Positions 41,813 to 49,712 of a stretch of DNA of 64,000 bases are shown in pieces. The notes beneath the pieces are model-generated. The model did not search any database. It was not told the origin of the DNA and saw only the letters and a list, made by a program, of their open reading frames with translations. The first letter of the stretch is position 1. The number at the start of each line of letters is the position of its first letter. The stretch lies in the NCBI RefSeq assembly GCF_032586235.1, contig NZ_JAWHTD010000001.1, positions 290,480 to 354,479 of the forward strand. The letters run 5' to 3'. This DNA comes from Aestuariicoccus sp032586235. GTDB taxonomy: Bacteria > Pseudomonadota > Alphaproteobacteria > Rhodobacterales > Rhodobacteraceae. A program made the translations under genes and the position numbers.

Positions 41813-41822
41813 GATAATTATC
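41813..41822. promoter_or_regulatory. Palindrome GATAATTATC upstream of the XRE gene
   Basis: A perfect 10-bp palindrome 5 bp upstream of the regulator start and 98 bp from the desaturase start. It is AT-rich in a GC-rich context. It could be the XRE operator or overlap the regulator's own promoter. This is inferred from position and symmetry. Confidence 0.5.
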
Positions 41823-41920
41823 CCGGTTGCGGGCTTTTGTTAACTGTTTTCGGAATGGGCCGGGGATGGGGGCCTTGCTAGCGTCTCGCGCAGGCAAAAG
41901 AGATTTTTTGGGGGATAGGC

Positions 41921-42832
41921 ATGAGATCTGCGCCGCAGCGGCGCTGGCGCGCTGTGGAATGGCCGACGCTGGCCCTTTTGGCGGGGTGCTATGCGCTCTG
42001 GGCCATCGGCACGACCTGGGCCGCCGCGCTTTGGCTGCCGCTGGGTATGGCGCTGACCGTTCTGGCCACCGCGCTGCATTCGTCGCTGAGCCATGAGGCG
42101 CTGCACGGGCACCCGTTCCGGTCGGCGCGGCTGAATGCGGCGCTGGTGTTTCCGGCGCTGAGTGTCGTGGTGCCCTATCTGCGGTTCCGCGACACCCATC
42201 TGGCGCATCACCGCGATGCGATCCTGACCGATCCCTACGACGACCCCGAAAGCAATTACCTCGACCCGGCGGTCTGGGTCCGGCTGCCGCGTTGGGGGCA
42301 AAGGCTGATGACGGTCAACAACACGCTGGCCGGGCGGCTGATCGTGGGGCCGTTGCTGGGGCAGGCGGCCTTTATGCGCGAGGATTGGCGGCGGATGCGG
42401 CGGGGCGACGCCCGGGTGGCGCTGGGCTGGGCGCTGCACCTGCCGGCGGTGGCGGTGGTTCTGGTCTGGATGACCCAGGTCGCGGCGATGCCGCTCTGGG
42501 CGTGGGGCCTGTCGGTCTATGCCGCGCTGGGGGTCCTCAAGATCCGCACCTTTCTGGAACATCAGGCCCATGAACGCGCCCGGGGCCGGACGGTCATCAT
42601 CGAGGATCGCGGCCCTCTGGCGCTGCTCTTTCTCAACAACAACCTGCATGTGGTGCACCACATGCACGCGGCGGTGCCCTGGTATCGCCTGCCCGGGCTC
42701 TATCGCGCCAACCGCGCGCGTTACCTCAGCCGCAACGAAGGCTATCGCTATGCCTCTTACGCCGAGGTCTTCCGCAGGCACTTTCTGAAAGCCAAGGATC
42801 CGGTGCCACATCCGCTATGGCCTTCGCCCTGA
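41921..42832 (+). CDS. Membrane fatty acid desaturase family protein
   Basis: A 303-residue integral membrane di-iron enzyme. The three His boxes are HEALHGH (58-64), HLAHH (93-97) and HVVHH (243-247), with about four to six membrane segments. It inserts double bonds or hydroxylates lipids or related substrates; position specificity is unknown. GGGGGATA precedes the ATG. It is divergent from the XRE regulator, which may control it, and it is followed by a DMT transporter gene 21 bp on. Confidence 0.9.
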   Translation: MRSAPQRRWRAVEWPTLALLAGCYALWAIGTTWAAALWLPLGMALTVLATALHSSLSHEALHGHPFRSARLNAALVFPALSVVVPYLRFRDTHLAHHRDAILTDPYDDPESNYLDPAVWVRLPRWGQRLMTVNNTLAGRLIVGPLLGQAAFMREDWRRMRRGDARVALGWALHLPAVAVVLVWMTQVAAMPLWAWGLSVYAALGVLKIRTFLEHQAHERARGRTVIIEDRGPLALLFLNNNLHVVHHMHAAVPWYRLPGLYRANRARYLSRNEGYRYASYAEVFRRHFLKAKDPVPHPLWPSP

Positions 42833-42853
42833 CGGGGGCGCATAAGGCGGCGC

Positions 42854-43738
42854 ATGGATTTGTGGATTGCCGTCACCCTGTCGGCGGCGTTTTTCCAGAC
42901 GCTGCGGTTCATGCTGCACAAGGTGCTGAGCATGGGCGCGTTGTCGACCACCGGCAGCACCTTTGCGCGCTTCGCCTGGGTGGTGGTGGGCGCCTACCTG
43001 GCGGCGCGCGGCGCGGCCGTGCCGGACCTGTCGGCGGTCTTCTGGGCCTATGCGCTGGCGGGGGCATTGGGGCAGATCCTGGCGACATCCTTTGTGATCG
43101 CGCTGTTCCGGACGCGCAATTTCGCGGTCGGCATCACCTTCAAGAAAACCGAGGTCATCCAAACCGCGATCATGGGCCTGATCGTTCTCGGCGAAGAGAT
43201 CAGCGCGGGCGGCTGGGGGGCGATCCTGATCGGCCTTCTGGGCGTTCTGATGCTGTCGGACACGCCGGGGCTTCAGGGCAACCTGCTGAGGCGGATCGGC
43301 ACGCGGGCGGTGGCGCTTGGGCTGGCCTCGGGCTTTTTCTTCGCCATTTCCGCCGTGGGGTATCGCGGCGCGTCGCTGAGCCTCGACAGCGCCGACCCGC
43401 TGGTGCGCGCTGGGGTGACGCTGGTTTGCGTGACCAGTGTGCAGACCCTGGCCATGTCGCTCTGGCTGCGCTGGCGCGAGCCGGGGCAGATCACCGCCGT
43501 CTGGCGCGCGCGCCGCACGGCGGTCTGGCTGGGGCTGACATCGATGGCGGGCAGCCTGGGGTGGTTCACCGCATACACGTTGCAAACGGCGGCCTATGTG
43601 CAGGCGCTGGGCCAGGTCGAGCTGATCTTTTCGTTGCTGGCCTCGGTCCTGTTCTTCCGCGAACGCCCTACCCTGCGCGAGCTGGCGGGCATCGGGTTCC
43701 TGACCCTGTCGATCCTGTTGCTCGTGCTGCTCTTGTAG
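42854..43738 (+). CDS. DMT-superfamily (EamA) transporter
   Basis: A 294-residue membrane protein with about ten hydrophobic segments in two EamA repeats. Typical features are K-T-E-V-I-Q-T-A at the start of helix 4 of repeat 1 and a final F-R-E-R-P-T-L-R-E-L-A-G-I-G-F. It is likely a metabolite exporter in the inner membrane, substrate unknown. It follows the desaturase by 21 bp. The Nudix gene converges 11 bp downstream. Confidence 0.88.
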   Translation: MDLWIAVTLSAAFFQTLRFMLHKVLSMGALSTTGSTFARFAWVVVGAYLAARGAAVPDLSAVFWAYALAGALGQILATSFVIALFRTRNFAVGITFKKTEVIQTAIMGLIVLGEEISAGGWGAILIGLLGVLMLSDTPGLQGNLLRRIGTRAVALGLASGFFFAISAVGYRGASLSLDSADPLVRAGVTLVCVTSVQTLAMSLWLRWREPGQITAVWRARRTAVWLGLTSMAGSLGWFTAYTLQTAAYVQALGQVELIFSLLASVLFFRERPTLRELAGIGFLTLSILLLVLLL

Positions 43739-43749
43739 CGACCCCGGGG

Positions 43750-44451
43750 TCAGTCCGTCATCGGCACGCCGCGCAGGCGCAGGAACAGGCTTTCCTCATC
43801 GTCGTTGCGGAAAAACGGCACCGACAGGGGAGGCGCGGTGTCGTGCACCCTTGCTGTGACCTCGGCCAGAACGACCTCGGTGATGAAGGGCAGGTCAAAG
43901 CCGCGCACCTCGTCCAGCGCGATCCACTGCAGGTGGCGCAATTCGTCCGACGCGGCCGAGAAATCGTCGGGATCGGTCGCCAGCGCATCGGCATCGACCA
44001 GAAAGAACCGCGCGTCGAAGCGGCGCGGGCGGCCGGGCGGCGTGATGGCGCGGAAGACGAATTGCAGCTCGGCGGCGCTGGGCAGCAGGTCGCGCTGGGC
44101 AAGCCCCTGCCAGTCCGGCGGCGCCTCGCCCGGCCAGGCCCCGGGCGTGCCGAGGATCTGGCCGGTCTCCTCCCACAACTCGCGGATGGCGGCGGCGGCC
44201 AGCGCGGTGGCGCGCCCCGGCGTGGCATCTTCGTCCAGCCGCGCGGCGCAGAGCGGCGGCAGCGGCTGGGCCAGGGGGACAGAGGCGTCGCCCTTGTCGA
44301 CGGCCCCACCCGGAAAGACGAACTTGTCGGGCATGAAGACCGCCGCCGATCCGCGCTGCCCCATCAGGATGCGCGGACGGGTGGCGCGGTCGCGCAGCAC
44401 GATGACGGTGGACGCATCGCGGATCGCGGTCTTGTCGGTGGTTTCACTCAT
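43750..44451 (-). CDS. Nudix hydrolase (long form)
   Basis: A 233-residue enzyme. The Nudix box falls at A-I-R-E-L-W-E-E-T-G, preceded by the F-P-G-G-A-V segment. An insertion between the two parts is typical of the NUDT7/8/19-like group, which acts on CoA derivatives or nucleotide sugars. The ATG at 44451 was chosen; the open frame continues upstream but only as antisense sequence. A DUF983 gene lies 26 bp upstream on the same strand. Confidence 0.88.
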   Translation of the reverse strand: MSETTDKTAIRDASTVIVLRDRATRPRILMGQRGSAAVFMPDKFVFPGGAVDKGDASVPLAQPLPPLCAARLDEDATPGRATALAAAAIRELWEETGQILGTPGAWPGEAPPDWQGLAQRDLLPSAAELQFVFRAITPPGRPRRFDARFFLVDADALATDPDDFSAASDELRHLQWIALDEVRGFDLPFITEVVLAEVTARVHDTAPPLSVPFFRNDDEESLFLRLRGVPMTD

Positions 44452-44477
44452 GCCCGGCCTTTCCTGCCCCGGGGCGG

Positions 44478-44867
44478 TCATGCTGGGCGCGAGAACCCGT
44501 GCATGTAGCGCGACCACTGGATCGCGACGATCACCCCTTTCAGTCGGGGCAGAAGATACAGAGACAATCCGATACATCCAACCGCGAAGATCGTGAACAG
44601 GATCAAGGGCTCGGGCCGCCAGGTGACGAAGACCAGATGCAGCAGCGGCGCCATCAGGTGGCCCACCAGCAGGATCGTCAGATAGGCCGGGCCGTCGTCG
44701 GCGCGGTGATGATACAGCTCTTCGCGGCAGACCGGGCAGGTGTCGCGCACCTTGAGATAGCCGCGCAGCAAGGGCCCGCTGCCGCAATTGGGACAGCGGC
44801 GGCGCCAGCCTTTCCAGACCGCGGGGAGGGTGGGCCGGTCCTCCGTTTTCCGGGACGTTTCGGTCAT
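44478..44867 (-). CDS. DUF983 zinc-ribbon membrane protein
   Basis: A 129-residue protein. The N-terminal zinc ribbon uses C25, C28, C44 and C47 (R-C-P-N-C-G and T-C-P-V-C). Two transmembrane segments follow (about 60-80 and 88-106), separated by W-R-P-E-P-L. DUF983 genes often lie near cytochrome oxidase genes, but none are near here. Function unknown. It is upstream of the Nudix gene and may be cotranscribed. Confidence 0.88.
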   Translation of the reverse strand: MTETSRKTEDRPTLPAVWKGWRRRCPNCGSGPLLRGYLKVRDTCPVCREELYHHRADDGPAYLTILLVGHLMAPLLHLVFVTWRPEPLILFTIFAVGCIGLSLYLLPRLKGVIVAIQWSRYMHGFSRPA

Positions 44868-45069
44868 CGCATCTCTCGCTACTCGTAGGCGGAAAATGCA
44901 CCAGAGGCCGGGCCGAACGGAATGGGCCAAGTTGTCCTTGCGTCCGGATGTCGCAAATCACGCGGACGTGATCGGGACGACCGACGGAACCCGCGCCGTG
45001 CCTCGTTTGAGCCTTCATGACCACGCGCCGGAGGGCCGCGGTTCTGAACGTCAAACAGGAGATGACATT

Positions 45070-45558
45070 ATGAAAAAGACACTGATTCTCGGCACGGCCT
45101 GCGCGCTCTTTCTCGGCCTCGGGGCGGTCGGGGCCTCGGCCCATGGCGGCAAGGGCGGCCAGCGCGGCCCGGATTTCGCCATGCTGGATGCGGATGGCGA
45201 CGGGCAGGTCACCCTGGCCGAGCTTGAGGCGCACCGCGCCGCACGCTTTGCCGAGATGGACGCCGACGGCGATGGCTTTGTGACCGAGGCCGAGCTGACC
45301 GCCCATGCCGAGGCGATGGCGGACGAACGGCGCGCCGGGCGCATCGGGCGGATGATGTCGCGCATGGATGCCGATGACGACGGCAGGCTGAGCATTGAAG
45401 AGCTGCAGGGCCGGCGCGATCCTGCGCTGTTGATCGAGCGGCTGGACAGCGACGGCGACGGCGCGCTGAGCCCTGAAGAAATGGCCGACATGCGCCAGAT
45501 GCGCGGCGGGCACGGGGGCCGTGACGGCCACGGCGGACGCAAGATGCACCGCGACTGA
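45070..45558 (+). CDS. Secreted EF-hand calcium-binding protein
   Basis: A 162-residue protein with a signal peptide (ILGTACALFLGLGAVGASA). Four EF-hand loops are visible: D-A-D-G-D-G-Q, D-A-D-G-D-G-F, D-A-D-D-D-G-R and D-S-D-G-D-G-A, each with a Glu at position 12. The C-terminus is Gly/His-rich. It probably binds calcium in the periplasm. The ATG at 45070 follows AGGAGATGACATT. It precedes the sigma-factor cluster and may share its regulation. Confidence 0.92.
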   Translation: MKKTLILGTACALFLGLGAVGASAHGGKGGQRGPDFAMLDADGDGQVTLAELEAHRAARFAEMDADGDGFVTEAELTAHAEAMADERRAGRIGRMMSRMDADDDGRLSIEELQGRRDPALLIERLDSDGDGALSPEEMADMRQMRGGHGGRDGHGGRKMHRD

Positions 45559-45566
45559 CAGGCCCG

Positions 45567-45596
45567 GCCCCGGCCCGGCGCGATCCGGGCCGGGGC
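45567..45596 (+). terminator. 12-bp GC hairpin after the EF-hand gene
   Basis: GCCCCGGCCCGG (45567-45578) and CCGGGCCGGGGC (45585-45596) are perfect complements around a 6-nt loop. There is no T-run. It is a likely pause, attenuator or non-canonical terminator between the EF-hand gene and the sigma gene. Confidence 0.5.
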
Positions 45597-45636
45597 AGCG
45601 TTGCCCGCGGGCGCGCGAACCGTTAGCCGTGACTGC

Positions 45637-46230
45637 ATGGACATGCCGCTGGACGCCATGAACGATCAGACCGACGAGGCGCTTCTGGCGGCCTTCGCCA
45701 AAGGCGAGCCCGCCGCGGCCCGGGCCCTGACCGCGCGGCTGGCGCCGCGGGTCTATGCCCATGCCGCGCGGCTTCTCGGCGATACCACCGAGGCCGAGGA
45801 CGTGGCGCAGGAGGCCATGCTGCGGCTCTGGCGCATCGCACCGGACTGGCGCAGCGGCGAGGCGCAGGTCACGACCTGGCTTTACCGCGTCACGGCCAAT
45901 CTCTGCACCGACCGGCTGCGCCGCCGGTCGCGCGCGGCGGTCGATCTTGCCTCGGTGCCCGAACCGGCGGACGACGCCGCATCCGCCACGTTGCGCTTGC
46001 AGGACAAGGCCCGGGGGGCGGCGCTGCAGGAGGCGCTGATGCGATTGCCCGAACGGCAGCGGCAGGCGGTGGTGTTGCGCCATATCGAGGGGCTGACCAA
46101 CCCCGAGATCGCGCGCATCATGGACATCGGTCCGCGCGCCGTGGAAAGTCTCACGGCGCGTGGGAAACGCGGGCTGGAACTGCTGCTTTCGGGCCGGCGC
46201 GAGGAATTGGGGTTCGACGATGACGACTGA
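45637..46230 (+). CDS. ECF-type RNA polymerase sigma factor
   Basis: A 197-residue sigma-70-family factor (an ATG at 45658 is an alternative). Region 2 has the D-V-A-Q-E-A-M-L-R-L-W-R segment and T-W-L-Y-R-V-T-A-N-L-C-T-D. Region 4 has L-P-E-R-Q-R-Q-A-V-V-L-R-H-I-E-G-L and an HTH. It overlaps the next gene by 11 bp, a sign of tight coupling to a possible anti-sigma partner. Its target promoters are not known. Confidence 0.92.
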   Translation: MDMPLDAMNDQTDEALLAAFAKGEPAAARALTARLAPRVYAHAARLLGDTTEAEDVAQEAMLRLWRIAPDWRSGEAQVTTWLYRVTANLCTDRLRRRSRAAVDLASVPEPADDAASATLRLQDKARGAALQEALMRLPERQRQAVVLRHIEGLTNPEIARIMDIGPRAVESLTARGKRGLELLLSGRREELGFDDDD

Positions 46231-46588
46231 CAAGCGCAAGCCGGATACCGGCCTTGAGGAGTATTTCGCCGCCGCCCGCGACGCGGCGCCGCTGCCGCCG
46301 GGCGATCTGCTGGCGCGGATCGAGGCGGATGCGCTGGCCGAGCAGGCGGCGCTGGCCCGGCCGCGCCGGGCGGGCGCGGTTCCGTCAGGCCTTTGGGCCG
46401 ATCTGCGCCAGGCGTTGGGGGGCTGGCCGGCCTTTGCGGGGCTGGCGGCCTCGGCCTGCGTGGGGCTCTGGATCGGGGTCAGCCCACCGGCCTCGGTGGC
46501 CGGCCTGTGGCCGGCGTCGGCGGCGGAACTGACGGGCGACACGCTCGACCCGGTCAGCGGCTTCGATTTCGTATTGGTGGAAGGATAG
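46220..46588 (+). CDS. Small membrane protein, possible anti-sigma factor
   Basis: A 122-residue protein whose ATG lies inside the sigma gene's last codons. A cytoplasmic N-terminal part (about 1-65) is charged and helical; a single transmembrane segment follows (about 70-88, FAGLAASACVGLWIGV), then a short periplasmic tail. This layout and the overlap suggest an anti-sigma role, but I cannot see a zinc motif or a known anti-sigma domain. Confidence in the role is low. Confidence 0.7.
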   Translation: MTTDKRKPDTGLEEYFAAARDAAPLPPGDLLARIEADALAEQAALARPRRAGAVPSGLWADLRQALGGWPAFAGLAASACVGLWIGVSPPASVAGLWPASAAELTGDTLDPVSGFDFVLVEG

Positions 46589-46591
46589 GCG

Positions 46592-47089
46592 ATGGCGGAC
46601 GCAACCGGGCCGAAGCGCGGGATGACGGGATGGATCCGGGCGGTGCTGTTCGCGTCGCTGGCGCTCAACCTGCTGATCGCCGGGATCGCGGCGGGGATGT
46701 ACTGGCGCGGCGGGCCGGATCGCGGACCGCGCGACCGTGATTTCGCAGCACCTTATGCCCGCGCGCTTGGGGACGAACAGCGCGGCACCCTGCGGCGCGC
46801 GTTGCGGCGCGAATTCCTGGCCAACCGGCCGGAACGCGGCGCGCTGGCGCAGGGGTACGTCGCGGCCAGTGCCGCGCTGCGCGCCGAACCCTTCGACCGC
46901 GCCGCACTCGAAGCCGTTCTGGAGGGCCAGGCGCGGCAAGCGCAGACCCGTCAGGAGATCGGCCGCAGGGTCATGATCGACTTTCTGAGCAATATGAGCG
47001 CCGAGGACCGCGCCGCCTTCGCCGACCGGCTGGATCAAGAGATCGACCGGCTGTCACGGCGCGCAAAGGCCTGGCAGCCGAGGGATTAG
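46592..47089 (+). CDS. Periplasmic heavy-metal sensor-like protein (CpxP/ZraP type)
   Basis: A 165-residue protein with one N-terminal membrane anchor (AVLFASLALNLLIAGIAAGM) and a helical periplasmic part rich in Arg and Gln. It matches the family PF13801 (heavy-metal resistance). It is third in the sigma/anti-sigma/sensor unit, suggesting an envelope-stress or metal-response circuit. The EF-hand gene upstream may be a target. The role is inferred from context. Confidence 0.8.
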   Translation: MADATGPKRGMTGWIRAVLFASLALNLLIAGIAAGMYWRGGPDRGPRDRDFAAPYARALGDEQRGTLRRALRREFLANRPERGALAQGYVAASAALRAEPFDRAALEAVLEGQARQAQTRQEIGRRVMIDFLSNMSAEDRAAFADRLDQEIDRLSRRAKAWQPRD

Positions 47090-47098
47090 GCCACCGTT

Positions 47099-48532
47099 TC
47101 AGGCCCGGTTCTGCAACGCCCGGTCCAGCGGCATGGGCGGCACGGTGGTGTCGCGTGCGGGTGGCGGGCGGTCTATTTCCACCCGGTTGCGGCCGTTTTT
47201 CTTGGCGCGGTACATGGCGCGGTCGGCGCGCTGGATCAGGTCGGCGCCGGTAACGGCCACGCCCGGATCGGTGACCGCCACGCCCAGAGACGCAGTGACC
47301 CGCAGCGGCGGCGACAACCCTTGCGCGGGGACCCGCAGCCGCGACAGCGAGCTGCACAGCCGTTTCGCGATGCGCAGGGCGCTGTCGGCGTCGGCGTCGG
47401 GCATGACCACGAGAAATTCTTCGCCCCCCAGCCGGGCCACGAGGTCGGCGGCGCGCAGCCGGTCGCCGAGATGCCGGGCGACGGCGGTCAGCACCTGATC
47501 GCCGGCGGCATGACCATGGGTGTCGTTGATCGCCTTGAAGTGATCGAGGTCGATCACCAGAACGGCGGCCTCGCGTCCGCGGTGATGCGCGGTGCGGGCC
47601 AGCCGGTCGAGATGCGGCAGCGCGTAGCGGCGGTTGTAAAGCCCGGTCAGCGGATCGGTCAGCGCCGCGCGCAGACCGACTTGCATGTTCGCGCGCAGCC
47701 GGTCGGCGGTGCGTTTGCGGGTCACCTGCCGCTGCAGCCGCAGGATCAGCTCGTCGGCGTAAAGCCCGTTCGCCATCAGGTCGTTCGCCCCCAGATCGAG
47801 CGCGGTGGCGGCGCTGGCCGTCTGGGCGCCGTTGGCGACATAGAGGATCGCCGCGTGCCGCGTCGCGGTATTCGCCCGCATTTCGGACAGAAGGCTGAGC
47901 GTGGCACCACTGGAGCGGGGGTCTTCGATCATCACGAAGACATCCGCCGTGCCGTCGGGATCGCGCATCGCCGCCTCCGGCGACATCTGCGAGAATTTTC
48001 CGCGCAGACGTTGCCGCACTGCGTCGATCACCGGGTCAAGGTCATTCGCCCCCGCCGGTGCGATGAAGACGACCCGCGGCGGTGCGGCGAATTCGGCCTG
48101 ATCCTCGGCCAGTCCGAGGGCGCGCTGGGTGTCGTCGCGCAGGCGCAGCTCGGCCTCGGCGTCGCGTGACCGTAGCAGGCTGCGCATCCGCGCCAACAGG
48201 ACCAGATCGTCCACGGGCCGCGGCAGGCAGTCGTCCGCGCCGCCGGCCAACGCGTCACAGCAGGCCTGCGGTCCCGGCCCGTCGCAGAGCAGAATGACCG
48301 GCAGCGCCGCCGCGATGCGGGTCGCGTGCAGCATTTCGCAGAGTTCTGCCCCGGTGACATCGCTCAACTCCTGCGCGGCGATCACCAGATCCGTGGGGTG
48401 TTCGGCGACATGGGTCATGACCTCTTTGCCGGTCGCCGCGACACTCACGTCGTAATACGCCTCTTCCAGCGTCACCCGCATCATGATGCGGTTCGTCGCG
48501 ATCGGGTCGGCAATCAGGATCCGTCCGGGCAT
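47099..48532 (-). CDS. PleD-like diguanylate cyclase with degenerate receiver
   Basis: A 477-residue protein with the PleD layout: REC, REC-like adaptor and GGDEF. GGEEF is at 369-373 and the inhibitory I-site RAAD at 360-363, so c-di-GMP synthesis and product inhibition look intact. The first receiver is altered: the position of the phosphoacceptor Asp (D53 in PleD) is A53 (L-V-I-A-A-Q), and the acidic pair D9-D10 is D9-P10. Normal phosphorylation control therefore seems lost. A DUF3572 gene is divergent from it, as in other alphaproteobacteria. Confidence 0.92.
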   Translation of the reverse strand: MPGRILIADPIATNRIMMRVTLEEAYYDVSVAATGKEVMTHVAEHPTDLVIAAQELSDVTGAELCEMLHATRIAAALPVILLCDGPGPQACCDALAGGADDCLPRPVDDLVLLARMRSLLRSRDAEAELRLRDDTQRALGLAEDQAEFAAPPRVVFIAPAGANDLDPVIDAVRQRLRGKFSQMSPEAAMRDPDGTADVFVMIEDPRSSGATLSLLSEMRANTATRHAAILYVANGAQTASAATALDLGANDLMANGLYADELILRLQRQVTRKRTADRLRANMQVGLRAALTDPLTGLYNRRYALPHLDRLARTAHHRGREAAVLVIDLDHFKAINDTHGHAAGDQVLTAVARHLGDRLRAADLVARLGGEEFLVVMPDADADSALRIAKRLCSSLSRLRVPAQGLSPPLRVTASLGVAVTDPGVAVTGADLIQRADRAMYRAKKNGRNRVEIDRPPPARDTTVPPMPLDRALQNRA

Positions 48533-48628
48533 TGGGTTTCCTCGGTGCCGCGGATCACGGCTTGATCCGCGCGTCGACTCCAGTTCTTATTGAGCTTGGT
48601 TAAAAAACCCTTTCGAAAGTCCATAAAG

Positions 48629-48913
48629 ATGCTGCCATCGCGCGAAATTGCCGAAGTCGTCGGCCTGCAGGCGATGGCCTGGCTGGCCGCCAATGACGAA
48701 TTGCTGCCGGTTTTCATGGGGGCGACCGGCGCCTCGACGTCGGATTTCCGCGAGAATCTTCAGGATCCGGTGTTTCAGGCCTCGGTGCTGGACTTTCTGT
48801 TGATGGACGACACCTGGATCGTGCAGTTCTGCGATGCGCAGGAGCTGGCCTATGACATGCCGATGCGCGCCCGCGCGGCGTTGCCTGGCGCCGAGCAGGT
48901 GCATTGGACGTGA
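48629..48913 (+). CDS. DUF3572 protein
   Basis: A 94-residue protein from the ATG at 48629 (an upstream in-frame start at 48590 is possible). The conserved A-M-A-W-L-A-A-N-D-E-L-L-P-V-F-M segment and the F-L-L-M-D-D motif are typical. The family lies next to pleD in many alphaproteobacteria; its function is unknown. Its stop overlaps the GTG of the HAD gene. Confidence 0.82.
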   Translation: MLPSREIAEVVGLQAMAWLAANDELLPVFMGATGASTSDFRENLQDPVFQASVLDFLLMDDTWIVQFCDAQELAYDMPMRARAALPGAEQVHWT

Positions 48914-49614
48914 CCGGCGGCGGCATCGCGGGGGTCGTCTTTGACAAGGACGGCACGCTTTTCGATTTCCGCGCCACATGGGATGTCTGGGCGGCGGGGG
49001 TGCTGGCGGACTTGTCGGAGGGCGATGCGCAGGTGCTGGTCCGGCTGGCGGACGCGGCGCAGTTCGATCTGGAGAGCAGATCCTTTCGGCCCGAAAGCGC
49101 CATCATCGCGGGCACTCATCGCGAAGCGGCGGAGATCCTGGCAAGCGCCCTGCCGGGGGCCGATGTGGACCGGCTGGAGCGGGACCTGGCGGAAAAGGCC
49201 AGCCGCGCGCCGCTGGCGCCCGCCGCCGATCTGCCGTCCGTCCTTGGCGGTTTGCGCGCGCGCGGATTGCGGCTTGCGGTGATGACCAACGATGCGGAAT
49301 CGGTGGCGCGGGCGCATCTGGGCGCGGTGGGGGTGCTGGACCGCTTCGACATGATCGCCGGATTCGATAGCGGGTTCGGGGCCAAGCCGGATCCCGGGCC
49401 GCTCTGGGCTTGCGCCGACCGGATGGCGGTTCCGCCCGAGCGCTGCGTCATGGTCGGCGACAGCACCCACGACCTGCAGGCCGGACGCGCCGCGGGCATG
49501 CGCTGCGTCGGTGTGCTGACCGGCCCGGCGGGGCGCGCCGACCTTGCCCCGCTGGCGGATGCGGTGCTGACGGATATCGGCGCGCTTCCGGGCTGGCTCG
49601 ATTCCATGGCATAG
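48910..49614 (+). CDS. HAD-family phosphatase (phosphoglycolate phosphatase-like)
   Basis: A 234-residue haloacid dehalogenase-type phosphatase. Motif I is V-F-D-K-D-G-T-L-F, motif II V-M-T-N-D, motif III lysine in G-A-K-P-D, and motif IV G-D-S-T-H-D. The start is GTG at 48910, overlapping the DUF3572 stop (GTGA); a TTG at 48904 is possible. A small helical cap places it with the Gph/pyrophosphatase group. Substrate not determined. Confidence 0.88.
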   Translation: MTGGGIAGVVFDKDGTLFDFRATWDVWAAGVLADLSEGDAQVLVRLADAAQFDLESRSFRPESAIIAGTHREAAEILASALPGADVDRLERDLAEKASRAPLAPAADLPSVLGGLRARGLRLAVMTNDAESVARAHLGAVGVLDRFDMIAGFDSGFGAKPDPGPLWACADRMAVPPERCVMVGDSTHDLQAGRAAGMRCVGVLTGPAGRADLAPLADAVLTDIGALPGWLDSMA

Positions 49615-49712
49615 CGCGGCCCGGCCGTCGAAAACGACCGATTGCGTCGCTATCCGACAGGCCGCGCCCTCCGGGCGGTGGTGTCCTTGGACAACCGCGA
49701 CAGGAGGTCACC

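Noticed and set aside
44452..46668. Upstream extension of the Nudix frame through the DUF983, EF-hand and sigma genes
   Set aside because: It overlaps three well-supported genes and has no family resemblance before the ATG at 44451.
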